Under the pieces are notes generated by a model, which saw only the letters and a program-made list of their open reading frames with translations, was not told the origin of the DNA and did not search any database. Positions 43,840 through 54,790 of a stretch of DNA of 64,000 nt are shown piece by piece; within the stretch, counting starts at the first letter, position 1, and each line of letters opens with the position of its first letter. Made by a program: the position numbers and the translations under genes. The DNA is from Symsagittifera roscoffensis (taxonomy: Eukaryota > Xenacoelomorpha > Acoela > Convolutidae), in the NCBI RefSeq assembly GCF_963678635.1, contig NC_087064.1, positions 38,182,706 through 38,246,705 of the forward strand, written 5' to 3'.

Positions 43840-43857
43840 TGGTGCGACCATAAGTCT
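43840..43857 (+). promoter_or_regulatory. Candidate primer-binding site
   Basis: TGGTGCGACCATAAGTCT starts two bases after the LTR, where minus-strand priming occurs. The TGG fits a tRNA CCA end. I cannot name the tRNA. Confidence 0.5.
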
Positions 43858-43924
43858 CGAACAAGACCTTAATAGCTTAGAATTAACCAATAATAGATTA
43901 GAATTTAGACAAAACATTTACAAA

Positions 43925-44158
43925 ATGTTATACGACAATAATTTAATCGAAATGTCTCTACGACTCAATAGATCAAAGCCAATATTCCGAACGATAAGAG
44001 AACTACCCGGAATTGCAAGAAGACCTCGAACCAGAGACGACATACGACAAAGCAGAAACTTACCATATAGTTATATGATAGTTCGGCAAAAGCCAGAACA
44101 AACTTTTGTATTTAGAATACTACTAGCAATGAATTTAGATTTTCATTTGCAAACATAA
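43925..44158 (+). CDS. Short leader ORF (unassigned)
   Basis: 77 codons from ATG 43925, the first ATG after the LTR, 88 bases downstream. Basic and Arg-rich (MSLRLNRSKPIFRTIREL, GIARRPRTRDDIRQSR). It lies where a spliced leader exon would be expected, and could supply a start codon to a downstream ORF that lacks one. It might equally be a non-functional upstream ORF. Confidence 0.35.
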   Translation: MLYDNNLIEMSLRLNRSKPIFRTIRELPGIARRPRTRDDIRQSRNLPYSYMIVRQKPEQTFVFRILLAMNLDFHLQT

Positions 44159-45085
44159 AATTTTGAAGTCAATCTTCAAAATCATTTCAGGCGCTAAACA
44201 AAATTATTAATAAACAATAACGATTGATAAAAAGATCTCAGATCGTTTTCCTAAATTCTGCAGTAATATACAAAACATGTTTGAAAAATATTTATTGAAA
44301 AATCAAAATAAAAATTAGTAGCATGACAATAAATGGTTAGTAATTATAAATCATCCTGTTGTTCCAGCTTCATCACCTAAACATAACAGCATTCATAAGC
44401 CCACTAATATCATAAAAACACTAAATCTTTTCTTTACACAAATTTAAATCATTTTAAACTTAAATTCACTTAATTTTAAAATCAGATCATCAAGGCTTAT
44501 CCTTGGATCTTAAATCATTTTCTATTTAATTAAATTTGAAACTTGATCATCAAGGCCTATCCTTGGATCAAAAAGAACAACTTTGTTCTCCCCCACCCAC
44601 TTAACTAGTGTCTAACGACCTCAAACGTTGATTCACTATCCAACCCTTTCTAAAAACCCAGGACTAATAGAAATTTTTGAACAAAACTAATCATTCAAAT
44701 TAGGATAAACAGTGAAGAACTTCGGTTATTCATCCTTCACTTGATCCCCCCTCTTACCAGACCCAGGATAAATCTTAGACTTAGTAAGTTTAAAATAGTA
44801 TCCAACGAACTACTCGCGTTCTTATTATACCTGAACCTTGTGGATCGATTTACTATTCTCCAACCCTGAACACAATCACTACCCTTAAGTAAGATTAAGT
44901 AAGTTAACACCTTAGCTTATACTAGCCACGAGAAAGTATAAAATCATTCTTCGGAATTGATATACTTTTCTCCCCAACCCTGAACAAATAGACCCAGGTT
45001 AAGCTAACAAAAAAATCGTAAGGACTAACAGTTTAAGCAAATAGAAATCATTTAACAACCTTTTGCACCCGTCATCCTAAACCTT
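44159..45085 (+). promoter_or_regulatory. Untranslated leader with two repeated stem-loops
   Basis: About 930 bases without a reading frame. GATCATCAAGGCYTATCCTT followed by GGATC occurs twice, at 44485-44509 and 44545-44569, 60 bases apart. Each folds as GATC..CAAGG paired with CCTTGGATC around a 5-base loop with identical outer stems. Repeated hairpins in the leader of a retroelement suggest a dimerisation or packaging signal. The rest is A/C-rich with short decayed repeats. Confidence 0.5.
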
Positions 45086-45553
45086 ATGTCATTTAAAAAC
45101 CTAGGAAATAAACAAACGATCGTTTTACACAATTGTGAAATAGTTAACAAAAAATACGACCTTGTAATCACACCTCATACACAAACAGTTGGATACATTA
45201 GAACAAAACGACAAACATTAAAGAGAAAAATAATAACTAAACAAAGACAAATAACACGAAAAAGATTTTCAAAAAATCGAAACGCATTTTCAGAATCAGA
45301 AACCAACAGTTTAGACGAACTTTATAAACTAAAAGAATCAATAGATAAAAATTGCCCAATTCACGATCAATTATATTTCTCTGACTCAGAAACAACTTCA
45401 AATTCATCAAAAAGAGGAAAAAGAAGAATAAAAAAGCAGTATAAACACAAACCAGTACATTTATACAATTGGAATCAACCAATTAGACACATTGATAATT
45501 ACATATTAACAGTCATCGAACGAAAAAATGAGCTCAACGCACACCCCAGGTGA
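45086..45553 (+). CDS. ORF1, basic unassigned protein
   Basis: 155 codons from ATG 45086 to TGA 45553. The N-terminal part has strands (NKQTIVLHNCEIVNKKYDLV), the middle is very basic (RTKRQTLKRKIITKQRQITR), then an acidic SESETNSLDELYKLKES, a basic cluster KRGKRRIKKQYKHK (nuclear-signal-like) and a C-terminus with aromatic residues. It overlaps the next ORF by 26 bases. It may be a regulatory or nucleic-acid-binding accessory protein; I know no relative. Confidence 0.5.
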   Translation: MSFKNLGNKQTIVLHNCEIVNKKYDLVITPHTQTVGYIRTKRQTLKRKIITKQRQITRKRFSKNRNAFSESETNSLDELYKLKESIDKNCPIHDQLYFSDSETTSNSSKRGKRRIKKQYKHKPVHLYNWNQPIRHIDNYILTVIERKNELNAHPR

Positions 45554-47078
45554 AGAAAGTCCAGATGATGATGATATCTTCCCCTTTATCGTAGATGCAA
45601 CCACTGATAGAGGACAGCATATATTTTGCAAAAATTTACTCTTAAATTTGTTTGAACCCGGAATCAGTCCACGTAAAACAGAGTTCCCAGATGTAAAAAT
45701 CAAAAGACAAATTATCGATCACTATCTAAAAGATATATGTAACCTAACACAACAATACGGAATCTACTCCATAGAATTCAACTCACCAAATCAGAATCAC
45801 AATAAATATATAATTCAAACAGACGACCTTGATTTAGAATTTTCAAAAGTATTCTCAGAAAATATAAAAAGCATCCAATATCATAACTCACAAAGAGCAA
45901 ACTCCATATTCACCAATGAAGTTTTTGCGATAATATATAGTTATATATCGATATTAGAAAACGAAATCCAGATACCAAATGTCTCACCGACAGAAACATC
46001 TAAACATATAAGAGTACGACATGAAATCACACTACTCTCTAGTTTTCTAAATATAATTAAAGAAAATTTCACGAAAGATGAAGTTTCCCAACATACAAAA
46101 CACGACTTACAAAAAATTTTGGCATGGTTCATAATAGATTATTTCACACATAATATTGATTTAATTTCACAAGCAAGAAAAAATTTTAGACCCCAAAACT
46201 CAAACGATGATACTGCCATCACAGAACAATCAGACTATGTTTGGGACCCCGAATGGTCTCATCCCGCATTCATAAACTTCCCACAATCAATCTCAAGTCA
46301 AGCAATAAGTACGATATCTTATGTAAGAGATTATGTAAGAGTAATACCATTAACCATTGATGCAACACCATTAAACTATAATACATTTTTACCCGATATG
46401 CAAAATAATAGTTCAAACTCTACAGTCATACACAATGAAAACCTCAATGGAACTAGGAATCTTACTCAACAAGATATCCAGACACCATCACACTTCATAA
46501 ATGAAGAAATCGTACACACAACAACTACACAACAAAGTATTTCACCAATACGTCCCAACTTAACAACACCAAGAAATACAAACCCTTCACAAACACAGGT
46601 AACCTTACAATCAACCGTTAAACCTTCGGTTGCCCCAAAATATTCACACATGGATTACCAAACATACAGACCCATGACACTACCGCCAAAAACACGCAAA
46701 ACGTTCACTAGAAACAATTTTGCAGACCATAATTATAATTACACACATCCATCAAAAACAAATTATCAACCACGAAAAAATTTTAGTAATTATACAAGAT
46801 CTCGAAACTGGGATAACTCAATGGCACCACCTAATTCAGTAAATTTCCAAACAAATTTACATCCTCCACAGGATCGTAGTGAAAACTATCCATTTTTTCA
46901 ACAAAATAAAAATAAAAAACAAACATCTTATCAAATGGATTACTTATCCTCAGATGATGATTTCTTACAACCAGATATATTTGCACCCTATAATCAAGAA
47001 TATCGTGGACAAGGAATACAGAAACCACATACATACCATAGAATTTTTTCTCCACAACCAATAGATACACAAAATTAA
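45528..47078 (+). CDS. gag: gag N-terminal part (ORF2), ends at TAA-CAA-CCA
   Basis: 516 codons from ATG 45528. The acidic start MSSTHTPGEESPDDDD precedes a well-folded helical region up to about residue 220 (LKDICNLTQQYGIYSIEF, EVFAIIYSYISILENEIQIP, DLQKILAWFIIDYFTHNI). A Ser/Asn/Gln/Thr-rich low-complexity part follows. The stop is TAA at 47076-47078, followed in the same frame by a Gln-rich stretch that leads into the capsid-like ORF. The stop context TAA-CAA-CCA fits the leaky type stop-CAR-YYA. Alternatively the TAA is a single C-to-T change of CAA. Confidence 0.7.
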   Translation: MSSTHTPGEESPDDDDIFPFIVDATTDRGQHIFCKNLLLNLFEPGISPRKTEFPDVKIKRQIIDHYLKDICNLTQQYGIYSIEFNSPNQNHNKYIIQTDDLDLEFSKVFSENIKSIQYHNSQRANSIFTNEVFAIIYSYISILENEIQIPNVSPTETSKHIRVRHEITLLSSFLNIIKENFTKDEVSQHTKHDLQKILAWFIIDYFTHNIDLISQARKNFRPQNSNDDTAITEQSDYVWDPEWSHPAFINFPQSISSQAISTISYVRDYVRVIPLTIDATPLNYNTFLPDMQNNSSNSTVIHNENLNGTRNLTQQDIQTPSHFINEEIVHTTTTQQSISPIRPNLTTPRNTNPSQTQVTLQSTVKPSVAPKYSHMDYQTYRPMTLPPKTRKTFTRNNFADHNYNYTHPSKTNYQPRKNFSNYTRSRNWDNSMAPPNSVNFQTNLHPPQDRSENYPFFQQNKNKKQTSYQMDYLSSDDDFLQPDIFAPYNQEYRGQGIQKPHTYHRIFSPQPIDTQN

Positions 47079-48812
47079 CAACCAATTCAGCAACAAAACC
47101 CAATTAATACACAATCTTTTCAACCAATTCAGCAACAAAACCCAATGATTGCAAACTCGTACCAACCAACACAAATGCAAAATGAAATACCACTCCCATA
47201 TTATCTTCAACAACACGAAATAAAAAGAAATCAACTTTCAAATTTTTCTCAAATGCCAAATGCAGCAGAATCATTACAAATGACAATGAATCCATACCTT
47301 ATGGGTGGATCATCAATAACATCAAATAAACCTTTAATGGTATTCACAGGAACAGACCCTGAATATTCTGTAGAAGACTATTTAAATGCAGTAACAGCAA
47401 ATTTAATTTTAAATATAGGACCCGAACCAATTAATACGCCACTACATCAAAACTGGATACATCGACGCACAGCGTTGATACAAACAACTTTAGATGGCGC
47501 AGCCCAAAAATGGTTTTCAGTATTGCCTATAGAAATAAAATCAAATTGGAAAAGGTTTACACAAGAATTTTCAAAAATGTTTGACTCCGAAAGAAACAAA
47601 CAACAACAAAGAGTTTTATGTAATGAAATTCGCAGATTACCAAACGAAACCATCAAGCAATTAGCAGTACGCATCGAAACACTAGTTCGAAAAGCATATT
47701 CATTAAATACACACGACTATAAAAACACAAAGATGACAGAAATCTTAATGATGACCTTAACAACGCAATTAAGAAAAATAGCAATAAAAAAGAGAGCATC
47801 CCATCCTTCTTCAATTCGAGAACCCGATTTAGATTTTCGAAAACTAGTAGACAAACTAGAACAAGCAGAAATCACAATGAAACTCGAAGAAACGGAAAAT
47901 CTGAAATTACAATACGTTAACAGAATTGAAACAGCTTCCACAAATATAAACAATATACAGGAATCAGATACAGACCTCGTTGAAAAAATCACTGAAATAC
48001 TCAATATTTACGAAAAACACCCATACTTTAAAGGCAAACCATCTTTCAAAAAATGGTGTAATTATTGCCGACGATACGGACATAGTATTTCTGAATGTAG
48101 ACAAAAACAGCAAGACAATCAAAATAAACCTCAAAAATATAAAGAACCAAATAAATCATTCTATCAATACATGAAAAAAGATCAAAATCTACCGAACAAA
48201 ACTGTCTACAGCAACAACAGTTCAGGAAAACCACTCCCGAACAATACAAATTATACAAGAAATCAATCACCATATAACTCAAGTTATAGAGGAAGATCAC
48301 CAGAACGAAGAAACACGCAAAATTCATCACAAAATCACTACAATAAACCAAATAGTCGAAATAACTATTCCAGATCAAATTCAAATACACAACGATTTGT
48401 TTCTAGATCTAATTCCCAACCAAGAAATAATTACTATCCAAACAATCAATCACGAAATTCATCATACAATAGGAATAGAAACTACTCCAATAATCGGAAT
48501 AGAAGTTATTCAAACAACCGAAACCAGAATTACCCGAACAATCAATCAAGGAATAATTCATATAATAGATCGAACTATAACAGACCAAACAATAATTACC
48601 AAAATAGATCGCGAAATAATTCACAAGATCGACACTCAAGTTATAATAATCGTTATAGAAATTGTTCCCAATCACCACACCGGAATAATAATAACTATAA
48701 TAATTCTAATAATCGCCACAGAGTAGTACACCTAAACATCAAAGACATATTAATCAAGTACAATCTAATCCAGAAACAACATCAGACCCTCCAGGTATTG
48801 ATGACACAGTAA
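47079..48812 (+). CDS. gag: gag capsid/nucleocapsid part (ORF3)
   Basis: Same frame as ORF2. The first ATG is 47145, but the frame is open from 47079, through two copies of CAACCAATTCAGCAACAAAA. A retroelement capsid domain lies around residues 60-240 counted from 47145 (LMVFTGTDPEYSVEDYLNAV, LDGAAQKWFSVLP, FTQEFSKMF, LPNETIKQLAVRIETLV). One zinc knuckle C-x2-C-x4-H-x4-C lies at residues 305-318 (nt 48057-48100). The C-terminus is Asn/Arg/Ser-rich repeats. It ends at TAA 48812, where the pol frame is already open one base back, so a -1 shift would make Gag-Pol. Confidence 0.85.
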   Translation, partial: QPIQQQNPINTQSFQPIQQQNPMIANSYQPTQMQNEIPLPYYLQQHEIKRNQLSNFSQMPNAAESLQMTMNPYLMGGSSITSNKPLMVFTGTDPEYSVEDYLNAVTANLILNIGPEPINTPLHQNWIHRRTALIQTTLDGAAQKWFSVLPIEIKSNWKRFTQEFSKMFDSERNKQQQRVLCNEIRRLPNETIKQLAVRIETLVRKAYSLNTHDYKNTKMTEILMMTLTTQLRKIAIKKRASHPSSIREPDLDFRKLVDKLEQAEITMKLEETENLKLQYVNRIETASTNINNIQESDTDLVEKITEILNIYEKHPYFKGKPSFKKWCNYCRRYGHSISECRQKQQDNQNKPQKYKEPNKSFYQYMKKDQNLPNKTVYSNNSSGKPLPNNTNYTRNQSPYNSSYRGRSPERRNTQNSSQNHYNKPNSRNNYSRSNSNTQRFVSRSNSQPRNNYYPNNQSRNSSYNRNRNYSNNRNRSYSNNRNQNYPNNQSRNNSYNRSNYNRPNNNYQNRSRNNSQDRHSSYNNRYRNCSQSPHRNNNNYNNSNNRHRVVHLNIKDILIKYNLIQKQHQTLQVLMTQ

Positions 48813-51800
48813 CTGATACGTTACAACTCAATCAAATAAACTGTGGATCATCAGATTCAGAAAGCGATGCAGAAAACACTCTCTCCATCAATATGACAAA
48901 AGTCGAAAATGACTATGAACCTGTTATATATGAACAACCTTTTTCATCACACATATATGAGAATCAATCAGAACTCCTTCACAATTATTATATTGAACCC
49001 ATCCATTCCACACCGACGACACAAAAAACTAATGAAATTAACAATACAAATCAACCCAATGAGAACGAAAAAACAAAATGCTTGAATACAAATCACATCT
49101 ATCAAAACATACAAAAAGAACAACCCAAAGAAAAAATTTGGACAATACCATTTCTTTTAGAAAGTCCAAGAAGCAAAGAATTTCAACCACCAGATCTTGA
49201 AATTGATTTTTTAATTGATTCAGGAGCAGAATCAAATATAATAAACATTCCCACATGGAATGAAATAAAAACCTTACACCCAAAGCTAACACCTCTTGAA
49301 ACCTCCAGCAAACTAGCAACAGCACAAGGATCAACATTAATAAACTACGGAAAAATTCAATTATTTTTTCTCCCCACAAGAACAATGGAGCAAAACAAAA
49401 TTTTAACCAAACCATTTAAACAAATATTCCATATCACTGATATTAAACACAATATCATTGGAATACCATTTATCTCTAAATTTATACCAACAATCAACAT
49501 CTTGAATAGTAAAATATTAATCAAAGATAAATATACAAAAACAAAAGACACATCCCTAACATTTTTTCAAAGATTAAATAAACAACCACCATTCTTTTCA
49601 AAATTTTATCCAATATATAACCAACAAAGAAAACACCTGAAACCACTATCAGGAAAAATCTATAATTTTTCAATCAAACAAGTTCACCAATATGATAAAA
49701 AACAAAACAAACAAAAATTTTATATGTCAGATTTTGAATTCAAACCTATTCATAAGTTTTTCAAAATCACAATCTCATCAATAAAATATTTGAAAAACTC
49801 GAATTCAGATATTATTTCCTTACATGTATACAACAATACACCTTACCAAGTAACATTACCTTTAGGACTTTTAGGCTATTGCGAAACCAACGCTACAATA
49901 TCACCAATACACGAAAAAGCATATCGTGTAAATAATATACTCCAATTACTAGATATTTGCCAATCCACAATCCTTAATGAAGAATTATCTATAAATAATA
50001 TAATAAGTAACGAAAACAGAAATACGGATTATTTCACAAAAACCCCATATTTCAAACCTACATTCAACATAAGTAACTACACAGAGAATCAACAGAAATT
50101 TTTAACAATGTTTAATTTCCAACATTCACAAATAACACAAGACGAATTTGAAAAACTAGCCAAACAGCTAATTAAATATTCACCAGTCTATGCAACATCC
50201 AAATTTGATGTTGGCAAAATCAGCTCATCACTACATCTCCCATTAAAACCAGACGCAGTTTTCAAAAAACAAAGAGCAAGTAAAGTACCAATTCACTTAC
50301 ACGATAAAGTGAACAGATTACTCGACATTTTAGAACAATACAACATTATATCACCAGTAAACAAAGAAGAACAACCAAAAGGCAACACATTTATCAACCC
50401 TGTTATCATTCTAGCCAAAGGAGAATCATTAAAAATTGTTCTCGATGCTAGATACCTCAACTCACTCATAGATGAATCAAAGTGTAATTGGCCTATTGAA
50501 CCAATACAAGTTATTTTAACAAAAATAAACGGAAAATATTTTACAACCGCAGATATGAATAGTGCATACAATCAAATGCCATTAGATGAACAATCACGAC
50601 GTTTAACACAATTTGTTATTGGAAACCAACAATACGAATTCAACCGCTTATTCTATGGAATATCCATAGGACCAGCAGCATTTTCAGCTTTTATGAGCAA
50701 AATTTTTCGACCACTAATACTCAAGAAAAACGCAATCACCTATTTAGACGATGTTTTTATGCAATCACAGACAAAAGAGGAAATGTTCAATGTTTTAGAA
50801 CAATATCACCAAATACTTCAGAACGAAAATCTGAAGGCCGCCCCCGATAAATCACACTTCTTTTTGACAAGAGTTAAATTCTTAGGACATAATATAGAAA
50901 GAAAAACAATCACTCCATTGAAATCACGTATAGACGCTATTCAAAAACTCCAACCACCAACGAATAAAAAGAAAATCCAAGAATTCCTTGGAATGTTAAA
51001 CTTTTTAAGCAAATATGTTTATAAAATGCAATTATATATACGACCATTCTTTAATATACTTAGACAACAAAATAATTTTGAATGGAATACAGAACATCAA
51101 GCACGATTTGAAGAAATTAAAAAACTTCTAACTGAACAAATTTCAAACAAAATTCCAGACTCAAATCAACCATTTTATGCAATGTGCGATGCTTCGAACT
51201 TTGGCATCGGCGCAGCATTATTACAATCACATAATGGTACAAATAAAATGAACCTCATATCAGCAAATTCTCGATTATTCACTCAAGCAGAGCTACGACT
51301 CTCAACTTTAATGAGAGAATGTACAGCCATAATATATACACTAACAGAATATGAATTTCTGATACTTGGATCAAAACATCCCACAGTTCTATTCACAGAC
51401 CATAAATCAATCATCTTTCTTTTTACACAAAAGTCTAATCCAAACCACCGAGTTTATAGATTTCAATTAATTTTAATGAAATTCCCAAACTTACATATAG
51501 TTTGGACCGCAGGAAAAAATCTTGCATTACCAGACACATTAAGTCGAAATACACCACCTGAATTACTTACACGTAAAACCACAGTTGAAATACCCAAAAA
51601 TATAAAATTCTACCTTGCAAAAAACGAAACATCACCCCGGCTAGAATGCAAATATGCAGTAAAAACTGACGTTGAACAATCACAGATAAACAATCTACAA
51701 CACTTCCCACTTTATTTAGATTGTCAAAATAATCACTATGAAGTTGATCTACTTGGAACATCAACTTTTAAACCAATCCCATATTCACAATGGATAAAAA

Positions 51801-52060
51801 ATAACACCCAACAAAAAAGAATAAAACAACACCCGCCTAAAAAAGACCATTTTCCACTAATTGAAAAAGAAAATTTAACTGATAAAATAAACTTATCAGG
51901 ACCACAAACAAACGATTCAAAATACACAATAAATCAAGTTTTTGACCTTCATGACCCACTTGATACAATACCCTTATCTAAATTAGAAATTGAAAACATT
52001 TTTCTCCCCCCAACAGAAACAATTACAATTTCAACACTGAAACAATATCAAAAACCTTGA
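48717..52060 (+). CDS. pol: pol: protease, reverse transcriptase, RNase H
   Basis: 1055 codons from ATG 48893 (frame open from about 48717, overlapping gag). The retropepsin site FLIDSGAESN lies at residues 105-114. RT motifs include VLDARYLNSLIDESK, TADMNSAYNQMPLDEQ, LFYGISIGPAAFS and YLDDV (residue 617-621). RNase H has CDASNFGIGAALL with Asp, MRECTAIIYTLTEY with Glu and LFTDHKSIIF with Asp. The ORF ends at TGA 52058-52060 just after AAAAACC, while the integrase frame is open one base onwards. The motifs are Ty3/gypsy type and all catalytic residues are present. Confidence 0.93.
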
Positions 52061-52061
52061 C

Positions 52062-53774
52062 CCAGTAATTCGACAACTGAAATCATGGCACAAATATAAA
52101 ACTAAACCTATCAAAGCAGATTCAACTATTCTAGGAAACAAAACACTCCTCCGATATTTTCGAAAATTCAATAATACAACAATTAACGAAAACACAGACC
52201 TTCTAGAACACAAACTAAATGAATCTACAGTTCCCTGTCTCCCTTTAAGTATGATTTTCATAGCTTTTATTATTTCACATACACAAAATATTAAAGGACA
52301 CTCTGGATCAGAGAAAACATATTCAAATTTTATACAAAACTTTTATTTCCCAAATGCACCAATTTGGATAAAAGTACTATGCAATGACTGTATAGCATGT
52401 CAACTGAATAAACCTTACCCAAATCAAAAACAAATAGCACAAAAACAAGATTTTAAAGGACAAAGTTTGTACTTTAATCATCGTATCTCATTTGATACTA
52501 AAGGACCAATTTCACCCTCATCCGAAGGAAACTCCTACATTATGGTAATTGTTGACGCATTTACACATTATGTAGCACTTAACCCAGTACCACATTGTAA
52601 CGCTTATTATGCTTACACAACGCTTTATGAAGACTGGATAGCAAAATTCGGACTACCAGAAATTTTGGTTACAGACAACGGTACAGAATTCATAAATAAT
52701 GAAATCATCACACTATGTCATTTATATAACATTAAACACAAACCACGTACATCTCACGCACCTTGGACAAACGGCTTAGTTGAAGGTATGAACCGTTCAT
52801 TACAAGAATATCTCAGATGTATCATCAATGGCAATGATACAAGATATACCGAATGGTCAGCAGATGTAAAACTATTTCCCTTAGCATATAATTCACAAAT
52901 CACGACAACTTTAGGAATGTCACCATATGAAATGGTTTTTAACCAAAAGCCACGCAAACCAATAATGTTTACAGCAAACTCTCATAAAAACGCACAAGGT
53001 TATTGTCAACCAAATAAAGACTCAATTTGCTATAACCTACCATTACATACACACGATGAAGATCATTTTCATCACCCACAAATTCTTAAACTAGCCTCCG
53101 GTACACACACCGAATGGATTTTAAACAGAGATAAAAAACACAATGAAATTTACCAAAAAGTAACAAAAAAGTTGTTACAAAGGCAAAATATTAATGAACA
53201 AATAAATTCACGCTTTACACCAGCCTCCGATTTAAAAATTGGAACATTTGTTTTAATACCCAATTTTAATACTCAAAAAGGAATTTCAAAAAAATTACAA
53301 CCCCTTCGTAAAGGACCATACCAAATAATTGCAAAACCCACTGATGTCACATATAAAATTACCGACTCAGACAAAAAAGAAATCGTTCAACGCCGAAATA
53401 ACCTATTACCTTATTATCCAAAAGAATACGCACTCCGCGAACTAACTCAATTATATTCTTTTACAGGTTTACAAGTTATTCAAAATGACCCACATACGGA
53501 AAATACAACGAAGGAACAAAAAGATTTTCACCTCAAAAACCAAATAACAAAATCAACCACCACAAAAAACAATACAAAAAATCTAGATCAAAATACATCT
53601 CAAAAAGAAAGAAAAAATAGAAAAATGACAGAACAAATAATACCCCAAGAACAAATCGACAAATCAGAACATAGAGAGTCTTCACGACTTAGAAATCAAC
53701 CACGTAAAAATTATAAATTATTCATCCCACAATCTAAAATATTAAAGAAAGTTGAATTTCAAAAACAACTTTAA
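52062..53774 (+). CDS. pol: pol: integrase part, in +1 frame
   Basis: Open from about 52050 through ATG 52251 to TAA 53774. The zinc site is H-x4-5-H..C-N-D-C-I-A-C. The core has SFDTKGP (Asp 82), VTDNGTEF (Asp 142) and NGLVEGMNR (Glu 178), D-x35-E spacing. The C-terminal GPYQI barrel motif is followed by a Lys/Thr/Gln-rich tail with LRNQPRKNYK near the end. The break from the RNase H ORF is a single base in the A5 run near 52050-52054, so either a +1 shift is used or this copy has an indel. Residues numbered from ATG 52251. Confidence 0.9.
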   Translation, partial: PVIRQLKSWHKYKTKPIKADSTILGNKTLLRYFRKFNNTTINENTDLLEHKLNESTVPCLPLSMIFIAFIISHTQNIKGHSGSEKTYSNFIQNFYFPNAPIWIKVLCNDCIACQLNKPYPNQKQIAQKQDFKGQSLYFNHRISFDTKGPISPSSEGNSYIMVIVDAFTHYVALNPVPHCNAYYAYTTLYEDWIAKFGLPEILVTDNGTEFINNEIITLCHLYNIKHKPRTSHAPWTNGLVEGMNRSLQEYLRCIINGNDTRYTEWSADVKLFPLAYNSQITTTLGMSPYEMVFNQKPRKPIMFTANSHKNAQGYCQPNKDSICYNLPLHTHDEDHFHHPQILKLASGTHTEWILNRDKKHNEIYQKVTKKLLQRQNINEQINSRFTPASDLKIGTFVLIPNFNTQKGISKKLQPLRKGPYQIIAKPTDVTYKITDSDKKEIVQRRNNLLPYYPKEYALRELTQLYSFTGLQVIQNDPHTENTTKEQKDFHLKNQITKSTTTKNNTKNLDQNTSQKERKNRKMTEQIIPQEQIDKSEHRESSRLRNQPRKNYKLFIPQSKILKKVEFQKQL

Positions 53775-54366
53775 TTCTACATTTAATAATCTTTGCACCT
53801 CTGAAACATTTTACACTTTCATTTTTCAAAATAACATGCTGACAAACACGCAGCGATTCTAGTTCAAAATTAACCAATAGGATTCATCCAATCCGTCACC
53901 TTCTATAACTCTAACACAAACCAACTAGACGAAAAATATTAAACTCCAGGCATATCTATAACTATAACTCTACGACCTCCAGGTCAAAAATAAGCAAACC
54001 ACTCCAACTTGACAACTAAAATAAATATCACCATAATATCATAACCCTCCCTTATCTAATAAACCAAAGATCAACAATATTTCCCCAACTCAGACCTCAA
54101 ATATCCCCCAAACAAATATGTTAAATTAGCCTAAAGTAAAAGAACGACATTTTATTTAGCCTAAAGTATAAAAATCTCAAAAATACCCCAGATCATTTGA
54201 CAAATGAAAATAAAGACAAAGAAGACCTCCCGATCACCATAAAAATTGCCCCCAACAATTTCTTACAAAACTCAACCCACTTGTCAAAAAACTAATAAAT
54301 AATCCGACCACACTTGAAAATTGCCCCAAACAACAAAAAATATTCAATCACGAAGTCATTTCTTAA
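53775..54366 (+). other. Non-coding spacer between pol and the small membrane ORFs
   Basis: No reading frame. TTAGCCTAAAGTA is repeated at about 54126 and 54157, and a CTCCAGG..CTATAACTATAACTC block at 53943 is C/A-rich. This may hold a splice acceptor for env-type mRNAs; none is certain. Confidence 0.4.
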
Positions 54367-54597
54367 ATGCTCTTCTATCAAACAGTCACTAAAATTATCA
54401 CAAACCTCAAACAATTTTTTACGATGCTTGAAACTTTCATAATATTTCTTTTTGATATCCTTGAATCTTTTCTAATAATCTTAATCATTTTTTGTAATAT
54501 TTTTTTAATTTTCTACACTATATTCGAACTATTTCTCCAACTTTCAAAAACCCTTGATTATATCCACAGGTACGATTTATACAACTTGTCTAAATGA
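54367..54597 (+). CDS. Small membrane protein A (unassigned)
   Basis: 76 codons. One or two very hydrophobic spans at about residues 22-57 (LETFIIFLFDILESFLIILI, IFCNIFLIFYTIFELF), then a polar tail. Stop TGA overlaps the start of the next ORF in ATGA. Size and hydrophobicity would suit a viroporin-like or assembly protein; no evidence beyond that. Confidence 0.5.
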   Translation: MLFYQTVTKIITNLKQFFTMLETFIIFLFDILESFLIILIIFCNIFLIFYTIFELFLQLSKTLDYIHRYDLYNLSK

Positions 54598-54782
54598 TAC
54601 GAACTATTTTCAGTAGAACTGATATTTTTCTACTATTTGTAATTTTCATAACATTTCTATCATCCCTCATTTTGACCATATGCAAATGTATAAAGAAAGC
54701 AATCATCACATTCGCTCTAGCAACAATCCTCCTAATTCTTTTTTTAGAAGAATACTATAATAAACATAAACTTTTTCACTAA
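54594..54782 (+). CDS. Small membrane protein B (unassigned)
   Basis: 62 codons starting on the ATGA shared with protein A. Two hydrophobic spans: residues 11-29 (DIFLLFVIFITFLSSLILTI) and 38-53 (AIITFALATILLILFLEEYY), with Cys/Lys residues (CKCIKKA) between them. It is arranged as a hairpin. The overlap suggests stop-reinitiation coupling with A. Confidence 0.5.
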   Translation: MIRTIFSRTDIFLLFVIFITFLSSLILTICKCIKKAIITFALATILLILFLEEYYNKHKLFH

Positions 54783-54790
54783 AAGAATAG

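Noticed and set aside
45237-49551. Several minus-strand frames opposite gag and pol
   Set aside because: They are reflections of A-rich coding sequence on the plus strand (Phe/Leu/Val-rich), with no starts or motifs of note.
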